Below, piece by piece: positions 11,809-24,073 of a stretch of DNA of 64,000 nucleotides. Position 1 is the first letter of the stretch. Each line of letters begins with the position of its first letter. This stretch comes from Limnomonas spitsbergensis (Eukaryota > Chlorophyta > Chlorophyceae > Chlamydomonadales), in the NCBI GenBank assembly GCA_037349105.1, contig JAYJMM010000112.1, positions 5,168,501 to 5,232,500 of the forward strand. The letters are read 5' to 3'. The notes under the pieces were generated by a model. It worked only from the letters and a program-made list of their open reading frames with translations. It was not told where the DNA came from and ran no database searches. A program made the position numbers and the translations under genes.

Positions 11809-13104
11809 CAGGGCTGCCCACTCAGCCCCTTCCTCTTCAGTCTCTATATCAGGGATCTGCCGGGCAAGATCGCAGCCCAGTGCCCGGCAGAGGGCATTGT
11901 GCTGGGGGCGGGGCGAAGACTCAGGTGCCTCTTACATGCTGATGATCTCTCCCTGCTAGCCAGCAGCCAGGCAGGGCTGCAGCACATGCTAGATGCCCTG
12001 CATGAATATGCGGCGGTCAAACAGCTACAGGTCGGCGTCAGCAAGACAGATATTGGAGTTCGGCAGCCGCTTAGCAGCGCATCGCCGGCAATCAGCCCAT
12101 ACTTGCGTGTACGGCCCCGATAGGATAGCGCTGTAGCGTGTCCAAGAATTCAAGTTCTTGGGCAGCATCCAGCACCAGAGCGGCAGCATGAGGAAGGCCA
12201 TGCAAGGTAGAGAAGGGCCTTTGGCTGCCGCATTGCAGCGTGTCCGCCGCATGGCCGCCAAGGTGCGCTTAGGCATCATCTGCCTACACGCATCCGGTTG
12301 GCGTCTGTCTATGCAGCGCCTGCGGCCAGCTACAGTGATGTGGTGTGGGCCACCGATCACCTCAGGCCGCGGCATTGCCTCCAGAGCAAGATGCAGTCCA
12401 GCCTCCAGCATCTGCGCCATGCTGCAGGGCTACCTGCGTCCGCTGCCAGGTGGGGGGTCATGAGGGAGCTGCAGATCCAGCCGTTACAGCGAAGTTGGTG
12501 GCAGCATTTACTTCGCTTCTACAACGCCGCGGTCGCACCAGCAGCACAGCAAGACAGCCCACTACTCATAGCCGCAGCCATGGCGGCTGACATGCAGCTC
12601 GCTGTCAGGCAGGGCACCGGAGGGCGCATTTGGTGCAGTGAATTGCTAGGTGCTTTGGAGGAGCTGGAGCTGGGATCAGCTGTCCTCAAACTGCGTCAGA
12701 CAGCGACTGGCCTGCAGCCGCTACTTGTCCCAGAGGTGCTAGCACTAGTTGATGCAGCATACGAGCGGGCGCTGCTGAATGCAGCTGGCAGAGGGTACCC
12801 CAGAGATCCTGCCACTGAACACAGGACTACGGCCACCTACCGCAGACCAGGGGCCGCACAAGTTGAAGGGAGTGTGCTTGCGTGCGCACGAACTTAAGGC
12901 AGCAGCTAGGCGCCGTCAGTACGGCTGACACTCGAGGACGGCGCAGCGTGACGGACAGTGCTGAAAATGGTGTTGGGCAAGGGGAGATGGCGAGCATGTG
13001 GAGGGTCGCTGCATGTCTGCTTCCAGTGCCCTAGCGTGAAGGAGAGGCTTAGGGAAAGAGGTTGGGCAGGCCCCCCGGAGGGCGCCACAGACTTTTAACA
13101 GGTC

Positions 13105-13171
13105 ATTGACGTTACACCTCTGGGCCCTGCTAAAAAAAAGGCTTGGCCGCGTGTGCGTCTAACTAAAGACT
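13105..13171 (-). mobile_element. Very short minus-strand LINE tail with target-site duplication
   Basis: The 3' module of the LINE family (read on the minus strand: GGGCCCAGAGGTGTAACGTC...) sits inside the larger copy. It is flanked by GACTTTTAACAGG and GACTTCCAACAGG, a target-site duplication of about 13 bp with two differences. This fixes the 3' end of the element near GTAACGTCAATGA. Confidence 0.75.
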
Positions 13172-13515
13172 TCCAACAGGTGTATCGGGGCAGGCTTGGA
13201 TGGGAGGCTCTGACTTTTGTTAAGGACGTCGTACGCATTGTTGAGGCCGAGTTTTGTTGCTTTTCTTTGCCTTCTTGGGGAATAGGCTTGAGAGGGGCAA
13301 GCCGGCAAGGATACGTCGGGCTGCCTTTTCCTTTTGGGGGGGGCATTTCTTTCTCCCTTGTGTTCTTCTCCTTATTTACACCTCTTACTTCACTTAAGTG
13401 AATATTTTCTTCCCTTTATTTTCTCTTACCTTAAGTTTATTTTCTTCCAACATGACAGTTGGGCGCTCCCGCGACTAAGCCTTTTTTAGCAGGGCCCAGA
13501 GGTGTTATGTCATGG

Positions 13516-14110
13516 TCTCTGCTGAGTTCCAGGATTTTTTGCTGCTGTTACCACTCTCACTTCAATCTACGGGTTTAGGGGTTGTGTAGTTTATTGTGAA
13601 GTTTTTACGGCCCATCCGAGCATCACATTTGATGCATGGGACATGTGCCCGTAAACTGGTACATGCACTTGATACACTATGACATAAAGCGAAAACCAGT
13701 GACCCGCCTGGCACAGGAAGCAAACAAGTGGTGATATGCTGTTGTTTTCACTCTCATTTCATTCTACGCAGCAGCTGGACCTGCAGTAGGCCGCTAAATA
13801 GCTGGCCACAACTGGCCACCATCGGGGCTTACTGGCCACCACTAGGCCTGATGGGACACTAGAACGGATGTACGCCGACCTACATATATGGCCTGTGATA
13901 AAAACACTGAGGAAACAGAGTGGTGGCTCGTAAGGCTGCACTGGGCTGCAGTGGATGTGCTGCATGGCAGCAGGGGTTGCCGCACCAGTCCCCACCGCAC
14001 CAGACTTAGACCGCGAATCTGCTGTATCCACATCAAACCCTGTTTGTCTAGTCCCGCTGCCATAGCAACGTTACCACAGTTAAGTTTTCGGCAGGGTGCT
14101 CCAGATTCAC
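13516..14110. other. Noncoding spacer
   Basis: I see no gene. The segment CGGCCCATCCGAGCATCACA...GGTATAGACACTT-like near 13608-13680 has a relative at 28030-28110 (TTGATGCGTGGGACATATGC), so a dispersed repeat is present in both places. Confidence 0.5.
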
Positions 14111-15714
14111 TGCAGGAACACAGCCAGTGTGTCACGACGTATGACTGCACCGTGCGTTTAACCGCGCCAACTGCTGTTTCGGTTGGAAGTTATGTGTGAA
14201 CATGAACAAGTGTGTTTGCCGTCTTAGAGGATCCCGAACTGGGTCCTTGACTTTTTCTTTCTTACTGCGATTTCACAGCCATGATAGCCCTCAATGTTTC
14301 CGAGCTTTCAATCTTGAACATTGTCTTTGCAAGTAAATCGTCACCAAGTCTTACTAAGGGGAAACTGGCAGAGCAGCTAGGCCAAAAACGACCCTATTGT
14401 CGCGGCACAGAGGTGCACCCTTAGGAATGGGTGCACCAAGCGAAAAGAACACAAGACATTAAACAAGTACTAATAAACTCTTACAGAGCTTATAGTAAGA
14501 GCTTCTCGATCCACTGCTGTAACTCAGTGAAATCAGCTCGATAACAGGTGATAGCTCTTGCTACTTCACCTGGACTTCTTCGATACTGTTGACAAGATCT
14601 CGTAAAGCCTCGACACTTGAGGTACTTATGGGTTTCTTGGGACGATCTTGGGCGATTGTGGCCGTTGATCTGTGATGATGAGTCGCTTGCTTGGCGACTT
14701 CTGATGACTGAAGATATCTCTGATGAATCAGACGGTCGACTTGGAGCCAAAGGAAAGGCTGTAGATTGGAGATGTGATGGTGGGTTGGTGGTAATATCCA
14801 GCTGTAGACTGGAGATATGCCTTGTTAAGAGGCAGGAATAACGCTAATTGCTGCAGATGGTCGACTGTTGGCCTAGGTGCTCTGCCAGCTTCGTATCAGG
14901 AGACTTGTTGATGCTTATAGAGTCGCTGTTGGCCTAGTTGCTCTGCCAGTTTCCCCTTAGTAAGACTTGGATTGACGATTAACTTGCAGATTGATAATCA
15001 GGAACAATAGCTAGAAACGTTAAGAGTCTATTGTAGGCCGTGAGATCAAAGTAAGAAAGAAAAAGTAAAGGACCCAGATCGGAATCCTCTAAGACGGCAA
15101 ACACACTTGTACGGGTTCACACATAACTTCCAACCGAAAAAGCAGTTGGTGCAGTCAAACGCACGGTGCAGTCATACGTCGTGACACTATAAGCATCAAC
15201 AAGTCTCCTAATACGAAGCTGGCAGAGCAGCTAGGCCAACAGTCGACTATCAGCAGCAATTATAGTTATTTCTGCCTCTTAACAAGGCATATCTCCAGCC
15301 CTACAGCTGGATATTACCACACCACCACCATCACACCTCCAATCCAAAGCCTTTCCTGTGGCTCCAAGTCGACCATCTGAGCAATCAGAGATATCTTCAA
15401 TCATCAGAAGTCGCCAAGCAAGCGACTCATCACAACAGATCAACGGCCACATTCGCCCAAGATCGTCCCAGGAAGTCTAGAAGAACCTCAAGAGTCGAGG
15501 CTTAACGGAATCCTGTCAATAGTATCGAAGAAGTCCAAGTGAGTAGTAGCTAGAGCTATCACCTGTAATCGAGCTGAGTTCACTGAGTTACATCAGTGAA
15601 TCGAGAGGCTCCTACTATAAGCTCTGCAAGAGTTTATTAGTACTTGTTTAATGTCTTATATTCTTTTTGCTTGGTGCACCCATTCCTTAGGGTGCACCCC
15701 TGTGCCGCGACAAG
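14110..15714. mobile_element. Complex foldback element with nested inverted repeats
   Basis: Two pairs of long inverted repeats interleave. Arm C, 14397-14940, is inverted at 15188-15714; its outer ends are near-perfect (TGTCGCGGCACAG... and ...CTGTGCCGCGACA), with a GGTGCACC motif inside. Segment A-B, about 14110-14390, is inverted at 14931-15187. The order is A-B-C-B'-A'-C'. No transposase is encoded. The ends look like a TIR transposon, and the inner inverted copy of flanking DNA suggests an aberrant insertion or template switch. Confidence 0.75.
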
Positions 15715-15837
15715 TGCACTTCTCCATCCATGTCTTCCACATAGACTGACATACCGACTGACCGAGGGAGTAGGGCTAGGCTAGACGGCTAGTTTCCATA
15801 CCAGAGACCAAAACCACTCAGTGATTCCATATTCAGA

Positions 15838-16445
15838 CAGCCCGTTTCTGATTGGTGGAGGATCTTGTTTCCTCCGTGGAGAAACTTTTCCTCCACCCGA
15901 TCTCGCGGAACAGGTGTGGAGGAACAGGTGGAGGAACTTTCGAAAGGGTGGAGGAACGCGTTCTTTTCCGGGGAGGGGGGGGGGGCGCGGAACAATTGAA
16001 CTATTGAGCTCATTACCAGCGTGGCCGAGATAATTTCCGCGTCCTTTCCTTTCTATATGACGTTAATCGTGATTTCGTTCTTTAACTTTTGCTGTCTTTC
16101 CGGCGACTTGGCGTCGATGGGGGCAGCAAACGACGGCTCTTTCGATGATGGAGCGAGCGATCTACAGCCACAAAAAATGTGCTACTTCCATAGTCGGTCT
16201 GTTAGGGAGAGTGATAGAGCGATATGCAGAAATGAAATACACTGCAAGGAAGAATGCACTAAAGAAATGAAACAGGTGGTAGGAAAGAGCGCTGCGAAGA
16301 TCTCCCGTACATAACTCCAACCTTCGCCATTCTTCCTCCATCTCACGCCTCGTGAAACATGGGTGGAGGCACTTTCGGAGGCACTTTCGAAAACTTTAGC
16401 ATTTTCCCTCCACACTTGTTTCCTCCACCAATCAGAAACGGGCTG
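15838..16445. mobile_element. 608 bp non-autonomous TIR element
   Basis: Perfect 25 bp terminal inverted repeats at 15838-15862 and 16421-16445 begin CAGCCCGTTTCTGATTGGTG. AGA flanks both ends, a possible 3 bp target duplication. The inside repeats GGTGGAGGAAC motifs and has a G-run near 15980. No transposase frame is seen; short open frames within are not genes. Confidence 0.85.
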
Positions 16446-16654
16446 AGAGCGTATGTGCACATCATCATGTGTGCACATTAGCATTTGAAAACATTCCGGC
16501 AGCAGTCGACAGCCAGCAGACAGCATCCCAAAAGGTTGGATGAACTGCGAACTCTGTCAGAGATCGCTCATGGCTGAGGTTTCGAAATGAGAGTACGATG
16601 ATAGGCCGTGATGCTAGGCTGGGATTTGAAGTATGGCTCGGGGCATCCAAGTGA

Positions 16655-16785
16655 ACGACGAGCGAAGTTCGTGCTGACGTGGCGGCGTCAAGTGAACGAG
16701 GAGCGAAGCTTGCAACCGACGTGACAACGCCACGAGCGAAGCTGAAGCGAAGTTGTGTATGAAGATGGCTCACGAGCGAAGTTCT
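16655..16785 (+). promoter_or_regulatory. Cluster of GAGCGAAG motifs upstream of the transposase-like gene
   Basis: ACGAGCGAAGTT or close variants occur at least four times (about 16659, 16700, 16733, 16773), plus a GAAGCGAAGTTG. The cluster lies 90-220 bp before the ATG at 16874. It could be binding sites or a decayed minisatellite; the sequence alone does not decide. Confidence 0.35.
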
Positions 16786-16873
16786 CTGGCCCGATCCTGC
16801 TCGATGTTTTCTCATTCCCAGTGTTCCCTGAGTCCCTTAATGTAATTATGTTGGCATTTCGTAGCATTCATTT

Positions 16874-19800
16874 ATGGCTGCAGTGGAGGATGACAGCCCT
16901 CAAGACGATCAACAAAATAGCACAGTGTCCGAAACTCTCCGTAAATGGGCGCTTAGTAAGGTAGAACCAGCCCAGCAAATTACTAAGACAACGTATAGAG
17001 ACTTTAAAAGCTTCGGTCAATCTTTCCCGGACCAAGTCGAGCAGTATCAATACCAGACTAGCTTTTTAGCCATCCGACAATTTACGGAGCCCAGATGGAT
17101 TACGAACGAGAAGAAAATTAGTAGTGTAGAGGAGCTCAGCCCACTGCAGTTCCATCTGCGTGGCACGAACGTCTACGTCTTCAATCCGTCTTTCTACAGG
17201 AGCGCCTGGCAATGTGGCGACGAGGTGAATATTCATCATGCTTGCTGCTGCGGAATGCAGGAGATGTTCTGATGCGTTTCTATCGTCAGATTCCATGCCC
17301 CGAGAACTGCGGCGGTCGACCCTGCAATGGGCGCCTGCATGCCGATGGCTGGGCGCCAAGGCTTAGGCACGTCTTGGGGATGTCAAGGACGCACTTCTTA
17401 TTGTACAGCTTGCTTCGCTGCAGCCAGTGCCACAGTGAGTCCCATGGCCATCATGTTGCTCCTTGGGGACTTGACCCTTTCATCATTTTGCTCCGTCCAT
17501 GCATGGCATGCATGGGGCCTTGGCCTCGCTGGCCCATTTATGCATGGGACCCTGGCCCTGAGGCGGCATGCTATTCTTTATTTGCAGAGCAACAGAGCTC
17601 TGTCAATGAGGATATTCAGCTACTGCTGGGACCAGCCGTCACAGGCTCACTGCCTCTCATCATAACCTGCAAGGGGGCCATGGAGCGCGACGTCTTCAAC
17701 CTTGTCAGTGCAGCAGTGGGGACTGGAACCAGCTTCTCAGCCATAGCTAACCAGCTGAATGAGCTACAGAACACCAGCTAATGGCAATGTTACGGCCATT
17801 ACACGGAGCTTGCGGTCGTTCGGGAGGAACGGCTGCAAAGTGCCCTGGCTAGGTCCATGCATCGGACCGAGGGTTACGAGGTGGTGCCCCATGCCTCTTT
17901 TGCATGCATCGATGACAAGGTGCGGTTCTGACAGGTGTGCCTAAAATGATGTGAGCTCTGCTTGATTGGGGGTCATTGGGACTACGGGAGGGACTGATCA
18001 TGTCCACAATTTCCAACTTCATCACACGTGACACATGTTGCAAGGGCTAATCACACACATGACACATGCTGTGATGTTTCCACTCAGGGTTCACCCATGA
18101 AGTTCTGGCAGGCAGCAGCCCAGTACATCCAGGAAGTGTGGCAACAACGGAGGTTGAGCGTTGGCAGCATGAGCGCAGTCGCCATACCGAAGCAAGATTA
18201 CCAGCGGCTGCAGATGTCTTTAGTGACGGGGGACTCATGGAGAGCAGATCACAGTTTCAAGCTCCCCAGGTATGCATGTTACCTTGTTTTAGACCACGAG
18301 GTCATTCAAGTCGTAGGCCGTGATGTGGCTGATTTGTAGCTGAAGCCGTAGGTTGTGATCTACCTTAATTGGTAGTTGAAGCAATATAAGACTGCCATCA
18401 ATCATAAATAACTTTAAGCTTGCCCTGCCATCAAAGACATGCCTGTACTCTGCAGTGTTTACTGAAGTGCACATTAGACCATCTTGAAGGTGCCACCGAT
18501 GGGTCGATTTATAAGAAATCTTGACCAGCATTCTGTCTGTGGCCTATGGGCGTGTTGCACCTGCCTTGCAAGGCCTGATGCATCTGAATTATAGCTTCAG
18601 CACCCTAAATAAACTGTGTTACTCTGCTTCTGACTTCCTAACATTATTTTCCCCTGTCTCCTTGACTACCTGAGGTATATATCTGCGTCAAGCACTGAAG
18701 GTGACCGAGCGTTCAGCGCTGCCTACAGCGGCATGAATGAGCATGGGGAGTTTGGCGCTCTGTACCTGACACAATCGCAGTCGCCTGACGAGGTGGAGGA
18801 GGAGATCGCGCGCATCGCTGGCCGCTACCTAGGGGACAGTGGCATCAAGCACCTGTATCTGGACAGTCATCATTTGGGTGCTCCGTGGCTGCGGCAGTTC
18901 CCCGGCATCGAGTTGCACGAGGACGTGTTCCACATCCAGCAGCGGTGGACGAGGCTGGTGCCCAAGGACTGGCCTTTGCTGAGCCAGCTCATGGCCAAAC
19001 TCAGCCAAGCCTTCTACCAATTGCATGAGGAGGATGTTGCTTTGTTCCATCAGCACCAGCAAGAGGATGAGGAGTGGACGCTGGAGCAATGTGTGCTGCA
19101 CCGGCAACAGCATGCCAATTGGTACTACAAGCAGATCTTCATCCGGAAGTCAGTGTGGTATCAGCAGCCCCACAAACTGGAGGCCAACATCGAGGTGGTG
19201 TGGGCCTGGCTCGAGGGCACAGCGAGGTCCACTGCGGGGGTGCCATTGACAAGCACCTGCTTGGCTGACCTAGGAGCGGTCCGTCAGAACACCATCCAGC
19301 TCATTCGGGATGGCTTTGTCTGTGATCCTCAGCCTGTGGAGCAGATGTACAACATCATTGACCCTGGCAACAAGGCTGGCGACTCACTGCCCCTGCCACG
19401 CTATCGCTCGATCCGTTCCAGCAGCCAGCTGGAGGGTGCCCACCGCTACCTGGGTGAACTTCTGGCCGGCATGTGGGGTTGGAGCTCACCGCCCATCTGC
19501 TCAGCGAGCATCTCGAGCGCGTCAACGTGAAAGCTGGCATCAACAACCGGGGACACCACAACTTCGGCATCTTCTGCCATGAGGTTCTGGAGAATATCCA
19601 CAAGCTTCATGTGAAGCATGGGTGGGTTATGTTTGGAAATTATTCCAGGGATAAAAACTGGGCCAACATGCAACTGTGTTTACTTGTTTTTTTCATGTCA
19701 TGTTTGGCCGAGTTGTACATTTTTGTTTAGTGTAGTTCAGCTACCAATCAGGTGGATCATGGCCTACCGCCGTGGATCTCTGCAACAAGCCCTGATGCTT

Positions 19801-20202
19801 GGGCCACCGGCCACCGGCCGGTCAAGTTTTGAACTAGATTGGCCTGTCAGCCGCGCAAAGGTGATATGGCGTGCACTCAACTTACAGTGGTATTGCATTT
19901 GGATTGCACAGGTGGGACAACCCCTTCGCAGGACTAAGTGGCGTCCCCTGCCGGAGCCATTTGTGTCCAACGAGTACTTCGGTGTGGATGCCGTGGTGCG
20001 GCGGTACGCAAATGTGGGACTTGCCGACCCCACCGAGGAGGGGATAGCGGCTGGTGCTGATCTGGATGATCCGGGTCTTGCTCTTGCGCCTCAGCCTCAG
20101 CCGCCGTTGCAGCCTCGGCCTCTGCACCTGCAGCTGCCCCTTCCTCGGCCGCCAGCTCCGCCCCCTCTGAATCAGCCGCAACAGTCCGTGCTCAACAAAT
20201 AA
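16874..20202 (+). pseudogene. DDE-transposase-like gene with N-terminal zinc-binding module, disrupted
   Basis: Pieces in order: N-terminal part from ATG 16874; a zinc-ribbon-like block with CPENC and CSQC around DGWAPRLRHV (to 17434), like the DUF6729 module; exon 17588-17919; exon 18088-18269 ending in ADHSFKLPR (first Asp); exon from 18675 with MNEHGEFGALYL and LYLDSHH (second Asp) then EDVFHIQQRW; and a C-terminal SSQLEGAHRYL / NNRGHHNFG block. A last exon from about 19912 ends in a Pro/Gln-rich tail, stop at 20200-20202; its joining phase is unclear. Breaks: a frame change between 17212 and 17260, an in-frame TAA at 17779-17781, and a frame change at about 19471. The family resembles transposase-derived proteins of fungi and algae. 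It is probably a decaying transposon gene. Confidence 0.65.
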
Positions 20203-20228
20203 ATCCTCACAACCAGCGTCTGAGGACA

Positions 20229-20708
20229 ATGTTGCTCAACCTGGCGGGAGTCCAGTTTGAGCCAAGCAGTAGGGATCAAACCAGCCCAGGCTCGTCCACC
20301 AACAGAGTGTTCGCAACCCACAGCGGCGGGCAAGCTCTGATCGACCAATCCGCAAAAGATTTGCCGGGCCCGACCCAAGCAGCTGTCGCTGGCTTCTTGC
20401 CGACTTACAGGGTCACGCCGTCAGGGGCTGCTCAGCTTCATTTCCTGAAATGTCTGGACTACTTTGAGCATGTCACGAGAATTGCTCTTGCCAACAACAC
20501 CGTCGCTTCTGCTAGCGGAGGGTCTGGGCAAGGGCTGCATCTGCCAGGAGCCAGCCAGCTGCTGTATGGACAGGGGGTGCAGCTTGCAGGAGCCAGCCAG
20601 CAGCTGCATGGACCAGGGCCACAGCTTCCAGGAGCCAGCCAGCACATAGGCACAACAATACGATGTGTTGCCGTCAGCCAACACAATGAGGATGTAACAC
20701 CTTCATAA
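20229..20708 (+). other. Open frame with ~20-residue repeats after the transposase-like gene
   Basis: A 159-residue open frame from ATG 20229 holds three copies of a G-ASQ-L-G-G-QL type unit near its end (about 20520-20650). It lies in a different frame from the preceding exon. It might be a C-terminal extension joined by splicing, or noncoding. I recognise no domain. Confidence 0.25.
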
Positions 20709-20732
20709 CTGCCATCCATACCTGGTTCAGTC

Positions 20733-21000
20733 AATAACGTTACACCTCTGGGCCCGCACAAAGCTCTGCCGCGTGGGCGCCCAACTGTTCAGGAGGGAGG
20801 GGGGGGGAATCGGGACCAAAAGGAAGAGGGGGGGGGGAAGGCACAAAAGGAACGGCCGGGAAGGCAAAGGAGACCAAGTCCGACACCTTAGTTCCACTAA
20901 AGACTTGCCTTCAACAGCAATCCCACTGAAGTAAGCGTATCCCACCCTCCTTGGCCGCGAGGGCGCCCCACAGATCAGAAGGGAGAAGAGAAGAAACTAA
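20733..21000 (-). mobile_element. 5'-truncated LINE tail
   Basis: On the minus strand this matches the 3' tail at 63.00-63.24 kb: GGGTGGGATACGCTT, CTAAGGTGTCGGACTTGGTC, then GGCGCCCACGCGGC and GGCCCAGAGGTGTAACGTTA at the end. It is noncoding. Confidence 0.8.
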
Positions 21001-21119
21001 GAACCATGCCAGGTTAAGTGCACATCTCTGATTCGCATGCTTGTTATCGTTTAGTTCATGGCGTGAGCACAACATGCATGGCTTCGCCATGTTGTGACCA
21101 TGCCCTGTTCATTTTCTTT

Positions 21120-21640
21120 TCTCCTCTAAGTTCCGTTAGCTAGACAGTTGGGAGCCCACACGGCTGAGCCTTTTCAGCAGGGACCAAAGGTCAATGACGT
21201 AACACCTCTGGGCCTTGCTCACAAATGCTCGATCGAGGGCGCCCAACCGTCCTGTTTGGAGGGAAAAGAAACGGAAGGCAAGAGGAGAGCCCATTGGTGC
21301 AATGTCATTGACTCTATGGGCACAGCACTACTATGACTAAGGGCTGTGAAATCGCATTCCGTTATTTATTCTTGGTGCACACCGGTACTGTCAGCCAACA
21401 CAGTGTGGGTAACGTAGGTTGTCACACCTTCATGACATTTTTCCTCCTCTCGTTCATTTTCACTCTAGAGGGGCTGGGGACATCTTTCATATGCCTTTCA
21501 TTTTTTGTAGGGGCTCCCCTCTCTTTTGTGTTCCTCTCTTTCTTTCATTGCCCTGTCTGCCTTAATTTTTCTTTCCCCTCAACCGGACAGTTGGGCGCAA
21601 ACGCGGCCAATCCTTTTGAGCTGTGCCAGCATTGACACCT
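21120..21640. mobile_element. LINE tails, tail-to-tail and in tandem
   Basis: A plus-strand tail (CAGTTGGGAGCCCACACGGC...AGCAGGGACC) ends at about 21205 and directly meets a minus-strand tail starting CAATGACGTAACACCTCTGG. A second plus-strand tail (GACAGTTGGGCGCAAACGCG) ends near 21640. All are noncoding fragments of the family at 61-63 kb. Confidence 0.7.
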
Positions 21641-24073
21641 TCATGATAGCCTTCCATGCCAGGGGTCAGTGCACATCTCTGATTCGCAGCATTGCTGATA
21701 CTGACCAGTATGGGCACAGCAATACTATGACTATGGGCTGTGCAATCGCAAATTCTTGGTGCATGCTGTCAGTCAGCACAGTGAGGTTGTAGCATAGGCT
21801 ATAAAACCTTCATGACAGTCACCCATACCAGGTTCAGTGCACATTGCAGAATCTCAGGATTGCTGGACTTTCATTTATGGCATGTGTGCACTCTTCGGAT
21901 AAAAACTCACAAATCACCATATTCCAAGACCGTACCTCAGTACCTGATCGTACCATAAACCTGATCATGTAAAGCGAGTTCAACCTCCTCATCTGATATG
22001 CAAAGTATCAATTCATCTTGAATAATGGATTGTTTGCTAAGGTATGATGGCGTGCTGCTGCTGGAATTTTTTCGGGGGCTCCGCCCCCGAACCCCCCTAC
22101 AACCCGACACGGGAGCTTCGCCCCCGAACTTGTTTCTTCCCCCCGGTTTGCTATTTTTTATTTATTTTTTTATTTATTTTATGCCCCGGTATATAGAACC
22201 TAAGCCGCCAGCAGGACCGTTCATTGTTTGTCGGGCTGTACGTGGATGGCCGGTGGCATGGCTGGCAATCAGAATCTCTTGGCTGGTCTGGCCGGGACCT
22301 GATACTCGCCTCAATTAATTTGGCATGGGGCTTATGCTTCTGATCGACACAGTCGAATCAGGACATCCACCCTGGATCACATCTTGATTCGCAACCCGCA
22401 CGCACTGATGGATTGGAATCCGACATATCCCCCACCACGACGTTGCTGCCGTACTAACCGTTGTGTAAGGTTTAAAGGCGGTGATTGCTGTCAACTACTA
22501 GAATCTCCACCCATCCACGTATGGTCCTTCGTCCCTTGCTCTAATAACTCAACAGTATCCCCACAAGTCCCCTCAGTCCTCCCACACACCCGGCTAGCAA
22601 GGCACTCAGCGAAGACTGCCACGCGCAACATATCGTCGTAAACGAAGCGCGTCTCCCCATCTTCAGTTCAACAAGCGTCACGTCTCAAACGAAGGTATGC
22701 AGCGTGTGCATAGTGCACATCCTCTTAATCTGTGAAGCATGCATACTGTGTGTTCGGCGGCTGGGGTTGTCGAGTGCAAACATAGATGATGGTGTGGCAT
22801 TCTTCATAGATACAGGTGGTTGGATACAGTAGCAACTTGAACAAGGAAGTTTGAACTAGGAGCATACTGTGACCTTCCGGTTACGCAGATGGCCTCGCAT
22901 ATCGGGGACTTGGCGACATGTTTGTTTGATTGCACTTTTGTGATGTACCAGCCTCACGCGTGTGCGGTTGCGCGCAGCCTCGGTCCCAATCAGCGCTGGT
23001 CCCCTGAACACCTACCCTCACAGCGCGTAGTTTCTGCTTATTCCAAAATATACCACATATCTGCATCCCTCCCGACCCTACCTATCCACGTCTTCCGATA
23101 CCGATGCGTCGATATTTGCCCACCTACCTGTCGTATTTCCCTCTTACTTGACAGCAACCGCTGGTTATGCCACCGTATTGCCGTGTCGGTTCAAGCGGCA
23201 CACAAGTGTAGACCGCACAACCTGTATTCGGCAACAGTAGGAGCTACTGTTAAACGGAATACCGATTAACAGGTACTGGAGGACTGGCGACAGGTTGGCG
23301 CAACATTTGCACGTTTGCTAAATGTGGGCGCACGTCACCTTTTTTGTTCCGACCCTGGTTCTGGAGCTGTGGTAACACTATTCAAATAAAAGCGCCTCGA
23401 TGCCATCCCACTCAGGCTTAGTAGGCACCATTTGACGGGTTCATAGCTAGTATCGCGTCGTAAGGATTAAGTGACTTGGATGAATGATGAGCAAGCCAGA
23501 CCGACCCAGAGAATCATCAGGGATACATATCTATACAGTACTCGATATATAAGATTTTTGAAGGGCCTAGGACAGCGAGCCTTTCTCCTTGGGACGTAGT
23601 CTGCCCATGGGCTGTACACAATTTTGCAATCTACCCAATGATGGCTTTGCAGAATGCAAGTGTGCATGGCAGATACTGGATCTGGTTTGTCCGGTACGCA
23701 CCACATACAACAATGCATGGAGGCCTTTACCAAAGCAGCAGCCCCAGGAGCACCTGAACAATGCCCTCTGCCATGGCGCAATGCACCACGCCTCCAACCG
23801 CTTGCATGGAAGGAGGCCATGCACGCTGGCTGAAACACACCTCATACAACGTTAGCCATGGCCCATGCTTCGTCTAAAATGTGAATCTGAATCCACGCAC
23901 TTGTTTGCGTACATATTTTCTCTACAACACTGAAAAATACCTAGTACAGGCACTCAGTGGCTGCCCGGCAATCAATCTTCCCCCTGCCTGCTTATTGCCT
24001 GGCTCAACTCCATTCCCCTTGACAGTCATGCATCATGCAGGTGACTAATCAACCCAGCAGCACTACCACTCCC
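21641..24073. other. Noncoding region before the ice-binding protein gene
   Basis: I find no supportable gene. A GC hairpin (CGGGGGCTCCGCCCCCG, about 22072-22088) is followed by a variant (GGGAGCTTCGCCCCCGAAC) and a T/A-rich stretch. Short open frames at 22.9-23.3 kb have no recognisable motif. Confidence 0.5.

Larger units (their letters stand above)
11299..13515 (+). pseudogene. Broken LINE copy (reverse transcriptase and C-terminal region)
   Basis: A 5'-truncated non-LTR retrotransposon in pieces. It starts in the reverse-transcriptase domain (GRGKLHVAFVDF at about 11330), is interrupted at 11540-11808, resumes with GCPLSPFLFSLYIRDL and the active-site block LLHADDLSLLA (about 11930; YADD has become HADD), and continues to the C-terminal part at 12.2-13.3 kb. 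Several frameshifts and stops break it. It ends near 13513 with the 3' module GGGCCCAGAGGTGT. It is the same family as 61.2-63.2 kb and 48.7-50.1 kb. A tiny second copy is inserted at 13105-13171. It is not functional. Confidence 0.85.
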
